Origin: Burkholderiaceae bacterium
GTDB lineage: Bacteria > Pseudomonadota > Gammaproteobacteria > Burkholderiales > Burkholderiaceae_C
Assembly: GCA_024235955.1 (NCBI GenBank)
Contig: JACKLJ010000002.1
Coordinates: 186,001 to 250,000 of the forward strand
Reading direction: 5' to 3'
Length of the DNA: 64,000 nucleotides
Every line of letters begins with the position of its first letter. The stretch's first letter is position 1. The notes below the pieces were generated by a model. That model saw only the letters and a program-made list of their open reading frames with translations, made no database searches and was not told where the DNA came from. Shown here one piece after another: positions 50,959 to 60,147 of this stretch. The position numbers and the translations under genes were made by a program.

Positions 50959-53160
50959 ATGACCTCATGGCTGCTACGTGTCTCGTGCGCCCTGCTGCTG
51001 GGCCTGGCGAGCCTGGCCACGCAGGCCGTGCCGCGCTTCGAGGACGTCCGCCAGGCCTACACGTCCAGCGAGGCGCTGTTGCTGGACCGCCGCGGCGAGC
51101 CCATCGAGCGCCTGCGCGTGGACGCCAGCGTGCGCCGCGGCGACTGGGTGCCGCTGGCCGCCATCTCGCCCGCACTGCGCCACGCGCTGGTGCTGTCGGA
51201 AGACCGGCGCTTCTACGAGCACAGTGGCGTGGACTGGCGCGCCGTGGGCGCCGCCGCCTGGGCCAACCTGTGGAACACGCGCACGCGCGGTGCCTCCACG
51301 CTGACCATGCAGCTGGCCGGTCTGGTCGACGACGACTGGCGCCACACCACCGGCGGCCGCAGCGTGACGCAGAAGCTGGGGCAGGCGCTGATGGCCACGC
51401 GGCTGGAACAGGGCTGGCGCAAGGACCAGATCCTGGAGGCCTACCTCAACCTGGTGCCTTTCCGCGGCGAACTGGTGGGCATCGACGCGCTGGCACGCAC
51501 GCTGTTCGGCAAAGCGCCGCACGGGCTCGACGACGTGGAAAGCGCCATCGCCGCCGCCCTGGTGCGCGCGCCCAATGCTCCGGCAGCGCAGGTCAGCCGC
51601 CGCGCCTGCGGTGTGCTGCACGCCATGCAGGCCGAAGCCACCGATTGCACGGCGCTGGACCTGCAGGCCACCGCCGCCCTCGCCCGCCGCGCCTGGCCGG
51701 CCGGCGAAGGCATCGCGCCCCACGTGGCGCGCCGGCTGCTCGCCGGCCGGCCCGGCGGCGCGCGCATCACCAGCACGCTGGACGCTGGCCTGCAGCGTCT
51801 GGCGCTACAAACCCTGCAGCAGCATGTGAAGGAACTGAGCGGGCAGCACGTCGAAGACGGCGCCGTGGTGGTGCTCGACAACGCCAGCGGCGAGGTGCTG
51901 GCCTGGGTCGGCTCCACCGGCGACCTGAGCGACGCCGCGCAGGTCGACATGGCGGCCAGCCGGCGCCAGCCCGGCAGCACGCTCAAGCCCTTCCTGTACG
52001 CCGAGGCGATTGCCGAAAAGCGCCTCACCGCCGCCTCGCTGCTGCACGATTCGCCGGCCCACCTGCAGACCGCCAGCGGCATGTACATCCCGCAGAACTA
52101 CGACCGCCAGTTCAAGGGCTGGGTCAGCGTGCGCACCGCGCTGGCCTCGTCGCTCAACGTGCCGGCGGTGCGCGCCGGCGCCATGGTCACGCCGGACACA
52201 CTGGCGCGGCAGCTCGACGCGCTGGGTCTCAACCTGCGCGAGCCCGGCGGCTATTACGGCTACAGCCTGGCCCTGGGCAGCGCCGAGGTCACGCTGGCCG
52301 ACCTGACCAACGCCTACCGCGCGCTCGCCAACCTGGGCCGCGTGGCGCCCATCGCCTTCACGCCCGGCCCCCGGCCACGCGCCACCCAGGCGCTGGATAC
52401 GGGCGCCGCTTTCATTGTCGGCGACATCCTGAGCGACCCGGAGGCGCGTGCCGCCACCTTCGGCACCGATTCGCTGCTCGCCACCCGCTTCTGGAGCGCC
52501 GTGAAAACCGGCACCAGCAAGGACATGCGCGACAACTGGGCCGTAGGCTTCAGCCGCCGCTACACCGTGGGCGTGTGGGTGGGCAACGCCGGCGGCGCGG
52601 CCATGTGGGACGTGAGCGGCACCAGCGGCGCAGCGCCCGTGTGGGCTGCGCTGATGAAGCAGTTGCACGCACACACGCCCTCGCGCCCGCCCGCACCGCC
52701 GCCCGGCGTGGTGCGGGCCGCCGTGCGCTTCGGCGAAGGGCTGGAAGCTGCGCGCAGCGAGTGGTTCCTGAAAGACACGCAACAGCCGCTGTTTGCTATC
52801 GATACTGAAGCTGGCGACGCCCGCCCTGATTGGGCTGGTGGTCTGAAAGACATCAAAAATGCCACCGTGCCAGCGCGCATCACCGCGCCGCAGGACGGCG
52901 TGATTCTCGCGCTCGATCCCGACATCCCCCCCGCGCGCCAGCGCCTGCAGCTGGCGGCCGAAGCCGGCGGTGCGCCGGCCAGCAGCCTGCGCTGGTGGAT
53001 CGGCGCCCGCGAAGTCGGCCGCGGCGCCCAGGCGGACTGGTTGCCCTGGCCCGGCCGACATGTGCTGCAGCTGCGCGACGCGCAAGGCCGTGTGCTGGAC
53101 GAGCGCCGCCTCGAGGTGCGCGGCGCGCTACCCAAACCCAGCGCGCGCCCGCCGGCATGA
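50959..53160 (+). CDS. pbpC: Penicillin-binding protein 1C
   Basis: Bifunctional-type peptidoglycan synthase, 733 residues. The signal/anchor is MTSWLLRVSCALLLGLASLA. The glycosyltransferase domain has LVLSEDRRFYEHSGVDW (catalytic Glu), RGASTLTMQLA and LEAYLNLVPFRGELVGIDAL. The transpeptidase has SxxK in PGSTLKPF (Ser near 340), SxN in SSLNVPAV and KTG in VKTGTSKD. The C-terminal PBP1C-specific beta domain ends LPWPGRHVLQLRDAQGRVLDE. A degraded CR-1 repeat is translated at residues about 611-635. E. coli PBP1C lacks clear transpeptidase activity in vivo, so activity is not certain. Confidence 0.95.
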   Translation: MTSWLLRVSCALLLGLASLATQAVPRFEDVRQAYTSSEALLLDRRGEPIERLRVDASVRRGDWVPLAAISPALRHALVLSEDRRFYEHSGVDWRAVGAAAWANLWNTRTRGASTLTMQLAGLVDDDWRHTTGGRSVTQKLGQALMATRLEQGWRKDQILEAYLNLVPFRGELVGIDALARTLFGKAPHGLDDVESAIAAALVRAPNAPAAQVSRRACGVLHAMQAEATDCTALDLQATAALARRAWPAGEGIAPHVARRLLAGRPGGARITSTLDAGLQRLALQTLQQHVKELSGQHVEDGAVVVLDNASGEVLAWVGSTGDLSDAAQVDMAASRRQPGSTLKPFLYAEAIAEKRLTAASLLHDSPAHLQTASGMYIPQNYDRQFKGWVSVRTALASSLNVPAVRAGAMVTPDTLARQLDALGLNLREPGGYYGYSLALGSAEVTLADLTNAYRALANLGRVAPIAFTPGPRPRATQALDTGAAFIVGDILSDPEARAATFGTDSLLATRFWSAVKTGTSKDMRDNWAVGFSRRYTVGVWVGNAGGAAMWDVSGTSGAAPVWAALMKQLHAHTPSRPPAPPPGVVRAAVRFGEGLEAARSEWFLKDTQQPLFAIDTEAGDARPDWAGGLKDIKNATVPARITAPQDGVILALDPDIPPARQRLQLAAEAGGAPASSLRWWIGAREVGRGAQADWLPWPGRHVLQLRDAQGRVLDERRLEVRGALPKPSARPPA
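52789..52862 (+). repeat. Degraded CR-1 repeat inside pbpC
   Basis: TTTGCTATCGATACTGAAGC, GACGCCCGCCCTGATTGGGC and GACATCAAAAATG follow the CR-1 layout with a partly altered core. Translated FAIDTEAGDARPDWAGGLK, between the transpeptidase and C-terminal domains. Confidence 0.6.
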
Positions 53161-53288
53161 GTGGCGGGCCGCCCAGGCGTCAACGCAAGAAACGTGGCGC
53201 CATGAAGCAGCAGGTGAAGGCCGTTAGCCGCCAGAGCCGGGCTTCCCGTCCGCCCGTGCGGCCAGCGTCCCACCGACCGAGGTAGGCG

Positions 53289-54059
53289 CTATGCGACCGA
53301 AGCCGCGGCGCCACTCCCTCGCGCCAGCTGTTCGGAAGCCTGGCGCGCCGCCTCCACGACCAGCTGGCTCAGCCGCCGCACGCCGTGGCTGCGGATGCGC
53401 GAGGCCGGGCCCGAGATGCCCACCGCCGCCGCCACGTGCCCGCCGGCCGACAGCACCGGCGCCGCGATGCCCCACACGCTGGTGCGCCATTCGCCGCGGT
53501 TGACGGCGTAGCCCTGCTGGCGCACGCGCGCCAGTTCCAGCGCCAGCGCCGCGGTATCGGGCAAGGTGGCCGGGCTGTGCTGGTGCAGCTTGTGCACCGT
53601 GAGCAGCGCCGTGGGCCGCTGTTCGCGCCAGGCCAGCAGCACCTTGCCGGTGGCCACGCAGTAGGCCGGCGCGCGGCCGCCGATGGTGCTGTAGGCGCGC
53701 ACGGGCTCGGGGCTGTCGAGCTTGTCGATGTAGACCACCTCGTCGCCACTCAGCACCGACAGGTGCACGGTCTCGTTGGTCTCGGCCAGCAGCCAGCGCA
53801 TGGCCGGCGCCGCGGCCTCGCGAAAGTCCAGCTTGTGCAGTGCGTGCGCGCCCAGCTCCCAGATCTTGAGCGAAGCGCGGTACTGGCCGCGCCCGCCGTC
53901 GTTCACCGCGTAGCCCAGCTCCACCAGCGCCTGCAGCAGCCGGTGCACGTTGCTGGCGCCCATGTCCAGCTCCCGGGCCAGTTCGCCCACGCCGGCCGGG
54001 CCGTCGCGCTCGGCCAGCAGTTCCAGCAGGCGCAGGCCTTTGACGAGGGTGTTGTTCAT
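53289..54059 (-). CDS. IclR-family transcriptional regulator, 256 aa
   Basis: Winged-helix regulator. HTH region VGELARELDMGASNVHRLLQALVELGYAV (residues about 20-50) and an effector-binding domain with LREAAAPAMRWLLAETNETVHLSVL-type sequence, YCVATGKVLLAW and GIAAPVLSAGGHVAAAVGISGP. The ATG at 54059 starts MNNTLVKGLRLLELLAE, the common IclR beginning. Divergent from the CoA-transferase gene across 290 bp, so it probably controls that operon. A candidate operator is described at 54293. Confidence 0.93.
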   Translation of the reverse strand: MNNTLVKGLRLLELLAERDGPAGVGELARELDMGASNVHRLLQALVELGYAVNDGGRGQYRASLKIWELGAHALHKLDFREAAAPAMRWLLAETNETVHLSVLSGDEVVYIDKLDSPEPVRAYSTIGGRAPAYCVATGKVLLAWREQRPTALLTVHKLHQHSPATLPDTAALALELARVRQQGYAVNRGEWRTSVWGIAAPVLSAGGHVAAAVGISGPASRIRSHGVRRLSQLVVEAARQASEQLARGSGAAASVA

Positions 54060-54292
54060 GGGGTTGGCGACGTGGAAGTTGGTGGTGTGCGGCGGCGCAA
54101 CGCCATAAGCAAACAAGAAAAGATTCGTTCCCCTGGCGGCGCGCGGCGCCCAAGATGGGGGTCATCGTGAGGCAGCGCGATGGCCTCGTTCTCCATGGCC
54201 ACCACCCGTGGCTCCACGCCTTCGGCAACCTGCCCGGGAGGCGTCTGCAGCCATGCGCGAGGCCCCGCACGTAGCGTGTTGCGCCGATTTTG

Positions 54293-54309
54293 TATTCTCA
54301 TATGTGGAA
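54293..54309. promoter_or_regulatory. Candidate IclR operator
   Basis: ATTCTCATATGTGGAAT has ATTC/GAAT outer arms around CATATG, in the divergent IclR/CoA-transferase region about 40 nt before the latter's ATG. It is an imperfect palindrome, in an AT-rich pocket. The rest of 54060-54349 shows nothing else identifiable. Confidence 0.35.
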
Positions 54310-54349
54310 TCGTAGCTCTGTTTTTTGGAATCTCCTAGCATCGCCCACC

Positions 54350-55537
54350 ATGCCAGACACCTCCCCCCAGCCTCCCCGCTCCGGCCCGCTGGCCGGCATC
54401 AAGGTCGCCGAGTTCTGCCAGGTGGCCGCCGGCCCGTTCTGCGGCATGCTGCTGGCCGACTTCGGCGCCGAGGTGGTGAAGATCGAGCCACTCGAGGGCG
54501 ACACGCTGCGCCAATGGCCGCCGATCCGCCAGGGCGATTCCGAGAATTTCGCCTCGCTCAACCGCTCCAAGCGCTCCATCGCGCTCGACCTGAAGAACCC
54601 CGACGACCTCGACCTCGCGCGCCGCATCGTGCTGGACAGCGACGTGCTGGTGGAGAACAACCGCGCCGGCGCCATGGAGCGACTGGGCCTCGGCTGGTCC
54701 TGGTTCCGCGAGCGCAAGCCCGAGCTCATCTACTGCTCCATCTCCGCCTACGGGCAGGACGGCCCGCGCGCCGGTGAAGGCGGGTTCGATCTCACCATCC
54801 AGGCGGCGGCGGGGGTGATGAGCGTGACCGGCGAGCCGGGCGGCGCGCCGGTGAAGTGCGGCGTGCCGATCGCCGACTTCACCGCCGGCCTGTACGGCGC
54901 CTACGCGGTCGCCGCGGCGCTGGCGCGGCTGCGTGCCGGCGGCCCCGACGCGCGCGGCTGCCACATCGATGTACCCATGTTCGGCGCCACGCTGGCAGTC
55001 GGCGCGCTGCAGACCAGCGAATACTTCGGCAACCACCGCAACCCGCGCCCGCTGGGCTCGGCCCACCCGCGCAACGCGCCCTACCAGGCGTTCCGCTGCG
55101 CCGACGGCTGGTTCGCCATCGCGGCCGGCAACCAGAAGCTGTGGCAGGCGGTCTGCGAGGTCACCGGCACGCCCGAACTGCTGCAGGACGAGCGTTTTGC
55201 CAGCACCTCGCTGCGCGCCGCCAACCAGGTCGCGCTGAAGGACTTGCTGGAAGTGGTGTTCGCCAAGGCTGGCGTCACGGAATGGGTGCGGCGCTTCGCC
55301 GATGCCGGCGTGCCCTCAGCGCCGATCAACGGCTACGCGGAGGCCCTGGACGACGTGCAGTCGCAGCACCTGCAACTGGTGCGGCCCATGCAGCTGCCCG
55401 GTGGCGCGCAATCACGCACCGTGGGCTGCCCGGTGCGCTTCGACGGCCAGGTGTTCGACGTCGACACCCGCCCGCCCGCCCTCAACGAACACAGCGACGC
55501 GCTGCGCGCGGCCTACGCCGCCAGGGAGCAAGCATGA
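54350..55537 (+). CDS. CaiB/BaiF (class III) CoA-transferase, 395 aa
   Basis: Transfers CoA between carboxylic acids. N-terminal GIKVAEFCQVAAGPFCGMLLADFGAEVVKIEP and NRSKRSIALDLKN are typical. The catalytic Asp is Asp147 in GGFDLTIQAAAGVMSVTG. C-terminal NAPYQAFRCADGWFAIAAGN and GVPSAPINGYAEALDD complete the family pattern. First gene of a coupled operon (ATGA overlap with the dioxygenase gene). The acid is unknown; the context suggests a sulfur-containing or substituted short-chain acid. Confidence 0.92.
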   Translation: MPDTSPQPPRSGPLAGIKVAEFCQVAAGPFCGMLLADFGAEVVKIEPLEGDTLRQWPPIRQGDSENFASLNRSKRSIALDLKNPDDLDLARRIVLDSDVLVENNRAGAMERLGLGWSWFRERKPELIYCSISAYGQDGPRAGEGGFDLTIQAAAGVMSVTGEPGGAPVKCGVPIADFTAGLYGAYAVAAALARLRAGGPDARGCHIDVPMFGATLAVGALQTSEYFGNHRNPRPLGSAHPRNAPYQAFRCADGWFAIAAGNQKLWQAVCEVTGTPELLQDERFASTSLRAANQVALKDLLEVVFAKAGVTEWVRRFADAGVPSAPINGYAEALDDVQSQHLQLVRPMQLPGGAQSRTVGCPVRFDGQVFDVDTRPPALNEHSDALRAAYAAREQA

Positions 55538-56169
55538 CCACGCCCGTGCCCGATCCGATCCAACCCCTGCGCGACTTCGTGGTGGCCACCACGCGCCTGG
55601 TGGGCCAGGGCCTGCCCGAGCCCGACCTGGTGAACGCGGTGCGCGGCGAACTCCAGCGCCTGATCGCCACCGACGACTGGCTGCCCGAGGCGGCTGCCCA
55701 GCCCCACCCGCAGCACTACCAGCAGTACCTGCTGCACTGCGATCCCCTGGAGCGCTTCAGCGTGGTCAGCTTCGTGTGGGGGCCGGGTCAGCGCACGCCG
55801 GTGCACGACCACATGGTCTGGGGCCTGGTGGGCATGCTGCGGGGTGGCGAGACCGCGCAGAACTATGCACCCGACGCCGCCGGCGCCATGCAGCCGCAGG
55901 GGCCGCTCGAGCAGTTGCGGCCGGGCGATATCGCCCACGTCTCCCCCACCACCGGCGACGTGCACCTGGTGGCCAACGCGCTGGCGGACCAGCCCTCGAT
56001 CAGCATCCACGTATACGGCGGCAACATCGGCGCCGTGGCGCGGCACGTGTACGAGCTGGGCACCGGCGTGGTCAAGCCCTTTGTCTCTGGCTACTCGAGC
56101 CCGCAGGCCCCGAACCTCTGGGACCGCTCGGCCCAGATGCGCGCCAGCCTGGCGGGAGGCGCAGCGTGA
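55534..56169 (+). CDS. Cysteine dioxygenase-like (Gln-type) thiol dioxygenase, 211 aa
   Basis: Cupin of the CDO_I family. Iron ligands are predicted as His91 and His93 in TPVHDHMVWGLVGMLRG and His159 in SISIHVYGG. Where mammalian CDO has Tyr58-x-Arg60 this protein has Tyr62-x-Gln64 (HYQQYLLHCD). Gln at that place marks 3-mercaptopropionate dioxygenase-like enzymes rather than true cysteine dioxygenases. No Cys follows the HDH motif, so no Cys-Tyr crosslink. Product would be a sulfinic acid. Overlaps the preceding gene by 4 nt and the following by 4 nt (GTGA). Thiol substrate is inferred, not shown. Confidence 0.82.
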   Translation: MTTPVPDPIQPLRDFVVATTRLVGQGLPEPDLVNAVRGELQRLIATDDWLPEAAAQPHPQHYQQYLLHCDPLERFSVVSFVWGPGQRTPVHDHMVWGLVGMLRGGETAQNYAPDAAGAMQPQGPLEQLRPGDIAHVSPTTGDVHLVANALADQPSISIHVYGGNIGAVARHVYELGTGVVKPFVSGYSSPQAPNLWDRSAQMRASLAGGAA

Positions 56170-56945
56170 TCGAATCCCGCCACGCCGACCATGTGGCCTG
56201 GCTCACGCTGGCCAGGCCGGAACGCGGGAACGCGCTGGCCGAGGAGATGGTGGAGGCGCTGATCGCCGCCCTCGACTCCGCGCTGGCCGACACCACCGTG
56301 CACACCTTGGTGCTGGACGCGCAGGGCGCGCATTTCTGCACCGGCTTCGACCTGGGCGAGTTACCTGCCGGCGACGCAGTGGCACAGACAAGCGGCGGCA
56401 CCGCACACCAGGGATCGGCCGCCACCGACGGCCCCCTGCTGTGGCGCTTCACCCGCATCGAACACCTGCTGGCCCTGCTCTGGCACGCGCCGCTGCGCAC
56501 GGTGGTGCTGGCGCGTGGCCGCGTGTGGGGCGCGGGTGCCGACCTGTTCGCCACCTGCGACCTGCGGCTGGCCACGCCCGAGGCGCAGTGGCGCTTTCCG
56601 GGTGCCGGTTTCGGCCTGGTGCTGGGCACGCGCCGGCTGGCCGCGCTGGTGGGCCAGCCGCAGGCACTGGCCTGGGTGGCCGAAGGCCGGCGGATCGACG
56701 CCGGTGCGGCGCTGGCGGCCGGCCTGGCCAGCGAGATCGTGCCTGAACTGCCAGCCGACATCGAGGCTCTTCCCGCGCTGGCCGTGGATCGCGCCACCTA
56801 CGCACGGCTGAAGGCCGCCACCCGGCCCGACCTGCGCGATGCCGACCTGGCGGCGCTGGTGCGATCGGCCGCCATGCCCGGCCTGGCCACGCGCGTGCAG
56901 CGCTTCCGGCAGGCAGCCGCCCAGGCGCGCGCCGCACCGCGCTGA
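56166..56945 (+). CDS. Atypical enoyl-CoA hydratase/isomerase family protein, 259 aa
   Basis: Crotonase-fold protein translated from a GTG overlapping the dioxygenase stop. It has ARPERGNALAEEMVEAL, HFCTGFDLGELP (oxyanion region) and RGRVWGAGADLFATCDLRLATPEAQWRFPGAGFGLVLG. In active hydratases the PE..LG..PG.GGTQRL segment supplies two catalytic Glu; here PGAGFGLVLGTRRLAALVG has neither Glu. It may catalyse a different crotonase reaction or lack activity. A 25-residue Gly/Ala/Thr-rich loop (AQTSGGTAHQGSAATDG) is inserted after the oxyanion motif. Confidence 0.85.
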   Translation: MIESRHADHVAWLTLARPERGNALAEEMVEALIAALDSALADTTVHTLVLDAQGAHFCTGFDLGELPAGDAVAQTSGGTAHQGSAATDGPLLWRFTRIEHLLALLWHAPLRTVVLARGRVWGAGADLFATCDLRLATPEAQWRFPGAGFGLVLGTRRLAALVGQPQALAWVAEGRRIDAGAALAAGLASEIVPELPADIEALPALAVDRATYARLKAATRPDLRDADLAALVRSAAMPGLATRVQRFRQAAAQARAAPR

Positions 56946-56989
56946 ACCTTCCCGATGCACACGATTTCAACGAAAGAAAGGAGACAGAC

Positions 56990-57973
56990 ATGACCACCCT
57001 CACACGACGCCAACTGCTCAAGCCGCTCGCCGCGCTGGGCCCCGCCATGATGCTCGGCACGCCCGTCTGGGCGCAGTCGGCCTGGCCCAACCGCCCCATC
57101 AAGATGGTCGTGCCGTTCCCCCCGGGCGGCTCCTCCGACGGTCTCGGGCGCCTGGTGGCCGACAAGCTGGCCAAGCAGCTGGACGCCAACTTCATCGTCG
57201 AGAACAAGCCTGGTGGCACCACCCAGATCGGCACCGAGCTGGTCGCCCACGCGCCGCCCGACGGCAACACCTTGCTGCTGGCGGCATCGCTGGCCTTCAC
57301 GCAGTTGCCGGTGCTGCGCAGCAAGCTGCCGTTCACGATCGACGACTTCGAGATCGCCGGCGGGATCTCGGCCTACCTGCCGGTGATGGCGGTGCGCAAG
57401 GGCCTGCCGATCAAGGACATGAAGCAATTCATCGCGTACGCCAAGGAGCATCCGGGCAAACTGAGCTTCGGCTCGGCCGGAGAAGCCTCGGCCGGCCACG
57501 TCTATGGCCTGACGCTGGCGCGCGACACCGGCATCAAGGTGCTGCACGTGCCCTTCCGTGGCTCGGCGGCGGCCGTCACGGCGCTGCTCGCCGGTGACAT
57601 CGACTTCATCATCGACGGCGCGATTACCCCCATGGTGAAGGCCGACAAGGTGCAGCCGCTGGCGGTGCTCTACAGCCGACGTCATCCGGAGCTTCCACAG
57701 GTACCTACCATCAAGGAGGCCGGCTACAACGTCACCAGTCCGACGAGTTCCGGATGGAGCCTGCTGGCGCCCAAAGGGACGCCTGCCCCCGTGATGGCTC
57801 GGCTCTCCGATGAACTGCAGAAGCTGCTTCGACAAAGCGACGTCGCCGAAGCCCTGGCGCGCGCGAACTCGGTGCCCGACTGGCAGACCCCGACGGAGTA
57901 CCGCCAGAACCTGCGCGACGACCAGAAGATGTACGGCGAACTGCTGCCATCGCTCGGCATCACCACGAATTGA
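56990..57973 (+). CDS. Bug-family tripartite tricarboxylate transporter receptor, 327 aa
   Basis: Periplasmic solute-binding protein of the Bug/TctC family. The leader TTLTRRQLLKPLAALGPAMM carries an RR pair and ends in VWAQ. The mature part has WPNRPIKMVVPFPPGGSSDGLGR, the pocket loops IVENKPGGTTQIGTELVA, VPFRGSAAAVTALLAGDIDFIIDG and GWSLLAPKGTPAPVMARL. An AGAAAGGAG-type ribosome-binding site (GAAAGGAGACAGAC) precedes it. No TctA/TctB membrane genes are nearby, as is common for Bug proteins. The bound ligand is likely the acid processed by this locus. Confidence 0.93.
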   Translation: MTTLTRRQLLKPLAALGPAMMLGTPVWAQSAWPNRPIKMVVPFPPGGSSDGLGRLVADKLAKQLDANFIVENKPGGTTQIGTELVAHAPPDGNTLLLAASLAFTQLPVLRSKLPFTIDDFEIAGGISAYLPVMAVRKGLPIKDMKQFIAYAKEHPGKLSFGSAGEASAGHVYGLTLARDTGIKVLHVPFRGSAAAVTALLAGDIDFIIDGAITPMVKADKVQPLAVLYSRRHPELPQVPTIKEAGYNVTSPTSSGWSLLAPKGTPAPVMARLSDELQKLLRQSDVAEALARANSVPDWQTPTEYRQNLRDDQKMYGELLPSLGITTN

Positions 57974-57977
57974 TCGG

Positions 57978-60116
57978 ATGCCTGCCACCATGAACGCACC
58001 CCTTCCGACAGCCGTGATGCCGCCGCCAAACCAAACGGTACGCCAGATCCTGCACCCGCGCAGCGTCGCCATCGTCGGCGCCTCCGACGACGAAACCAAA
58101 TGGGGCGGCCGCCTGCTGCGCTACATGCTGCGGCACCGGCACGACGGCCCGCTCTACCCCATCAACGCCCGCGCCACCGAACTGCTGGGCCTGCCGGCCT
58201 ACAAATCGGTGCGCGACTGTCCGGGCCCAGTGGACCTGGCCATTCTCCTGGTGCCGCGCCAGCACGTGCGGGCCGCGGTGGAAGACTGCGTGGCCAAGGG
58301 CGTGGGCTGCGCGCTGTGCATCACGGCCGGCTTCGCCGAGACCGGCCCGGAAGGCCGTGCCGAGGAAGAAGCCCTGGTGGCCCTGGCGCGCGCCGGCGGC
58401 GTGCGGCTGATCGGTCCCAACTGCATGGGCCTGATGAACGCCCACCACAACCTGTGCGCCACCACCGGCGTGGTGATGGGCACACTGACCGAATTGCCGC
58501 GCGGTGGCATCGGCCTGGCCAGCCAAAGCGGCGCGCTGATGGGCGCCATGATCTCGCGCGGCGTGGACGTCGGCGCGGGCTTCTCCAGCGCGGTGTCGGT
58601 GGGCAACCAGGCCGACATGGACCTGAACGACTTCTTCGAGTACCTGATCGACGACCCGGAGACCGATGTCGTCTGCCTGTACATGGAGGGCGTCAAGAAC
58701 GCACCGCGCTTCACGGCGCTGCTGGCGCGCGCGGCTGCCGCCGGCAAGCCGGTGTGCATCGCCAAGTCCGGGCGCAGCGAAGCTGGCGCCAAGGCGGCCG
58801 CCTCGCACACCGCCAGCCTGGCCGGCGCCTGGCCGGCCTTCGAGGCCACTTGCCGACGCTGGGGGGTGTACCTGTTCGAGAACATCTACGACCTGCTGCA
58901 GGGTGCCCAGCTGCTGCAGCGCGGCAAGCGCGCCACCACGCACGGCACGGCGATCTTCTCGGGCTCGGGCGGCGGCGGCGCGCTGCTGGCCGACGCGCTG
59001 GAATCGCACGGCCTGGCGTTGCCGCAACTCTCGGCCGCCACCGAAGCCGCGGTGGCGCCGGTGCTGCCGGCCACGCATCGCCAGCTGCCGTTTGACTTTG
59101 GCATGCTCAACCACGCCGGCGAAACCGATCCGGCGGTGGCCGGCGGAGCGGTGGGCCTGGCGGTGGACCGCGCCATGGCCGATCCGGCTGTCGGCGCGGG
59201 CATCCTGCTGCTGACCACCCAGCCGCAGCAGGAACGCGTGGTCGAAGCCGCCATCGCCGCCGCCGACCGCAGCGGCAAACCCTTGCTCTTCGTGCAGGGC
59301 GCCGGCAACCATGGCCAGGTGGCGCGCGACATGCTGCGCGAGGCCGGCCACGGCTACTTCGACAGCACGCACGACGCGCTCAAGGTCGCCGCCGTGCTGA
59401 GCCTGCGCGAAGAGCCGGAACCCGCCACGCCGCTGGCACCCGCCGCACTGCCGGCGGACCTGCCCTCCGGCTTCCTGACCGAGCCCGACGCGCGCCGCCT
59501 GCTGGAATCAGCCGGCATCCCCACCACGCCCTGGCGCCTGGCCCACAACGCGGCGCAGGCCGTGGACGCAGCGCGCGAGCTGGGCGGCCCAGTGGTCATC
59601 AAGGCCGTGAGCGCCAGGATCGTGCACAAGAGCGACGTCGGTGGCGTCAAGCTGGGTATCGAAGGCGACGCCGCCGTGCGCCAGGCCTGCGACGAGATCG
59701 TTGCCGCCGCACGCATCGCCGGCGTGGCCGAGCTGGATGGTTTCCTGGTCACGCAGATGTGGCGCGCCGATACCGAGCTGATCGCCGGCGTGCAGCGTGA
59801 TCCCGACTTCGGCCCTCTGGTGATGGTGGGTGCCGGCGGCGTGCTGGTGGAGCTGCTGCGCGACGTGCAGCTGGCGCCAGCCCCGCTGTCGCACGCTGCG
59901 GCGCGGGCCATGGTGGAGCGACTGCGCTGCCTGCCGCTGCTCACCGGCTACCGCGGCCGGCCCAAGGCCGACCTGGACCGCATCGCCGACGTGCTGGTGC
60001 GCCTGGGCCAGATGGCCGCCTCTGAAGGCTCGCGCCTGCGCGAGCTCGACATCAACCCCCTGTTCATCGTCGGTGACCACGTGGCCGCCGCCGACGCCCG
60101 CGCCACCCTGGCCTGA
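57978..60116 (+). CDS. ADP-forming acyl-CoA synthetase-like protein (acetate--CoA ligase family), 712 aa
   Basis: Fused alpha-beta NDP-forming acyl-CoA synthetase. CoA-binding domain (residues about 22-120: ILHPRSVAIVGASDDETKWGGRLL), succinyl-CoA-ligase-like domains with ASQSGALMGAM and the phosphorylated His277 in KAAASHTASLAGAW, then a C-terminal ATP-grasp domain (about 490-712: LTEPDARRLLESAGIPTTPW, GGPVVIKAVSARIVHKSDVGGVKLGI, LRELDINPLFI). It would activate a carboxylic acid with ATP. Start at 57978 or the ATG at 57990. Four nt after the Bug gene. Confidence 0.92.
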   Translation: MPATMNAPLPTAVMPPPNQTVRQILHPRSVAIVGASDDETKWGGRLLRYMLRHRHDGPLYPINARATELLGLPAYKSVRDCPGPVDLAILLVPRQHVRAAVEDCVAKGVGCALCITAGFAETGPEGRAEEEALVALARAGGVRLIGPNCMGLMNAHHNLCATTGVVMGTLTELPRGGIGLASQSGALMGAMISRGVDVGAGFSSAVSVGNQADMDLNDFFEYLIDDPETDVVCLYMEGVKNAPRFTALLARAAAAGKPVCIAKSGRSEAGAKAAASHTASLAGAWPAFEATCRRWGVYLFENIYDLLQGAQLLQRGKRATTHGTAIFSGSGGGGALLADALESHGLALPQLSAATEAAVAPVLPATHRQLPFDFGMLNHAGETDPAVAGGAVGLAVDRAMADPAVGAGILLLTTQPQQERVVEAAIAAADRSGKPLLFVQGAGNHGQVARDMLREAGHGYFDSTHDALKVAAVLSLREEPEPATPLAPAALPADLPSGFLTEPDARRLLESAGIPTTPWRLAHNAAQAVDAARELGGPVVIKAVSARIVHKSDVGGVKLGIEGDAAVRQACDEIVAAARIAGVAELDGFLVTQMWRADTELIAGVQRDPDFGPLVMVGAGGVLVELLRDVQLAPAPLSHAAARAMVERLRCLPLLTGYRGRPKADLDRIADVLVRLGQMAASEGSRLRELDINPLFIVGDHVAAADARATLA

Positions 60117-60147
60117 ACCGCCTCCCGAAACATCCCAAGGAATACCC

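Noticed and set aside
53201..53284. A 27-residue basic peptide after pbpC (MKQQVKAVSRQSR...)
   Set aside because: No ribosome-binding site or conservation argument; short frames are frequent in this composition.
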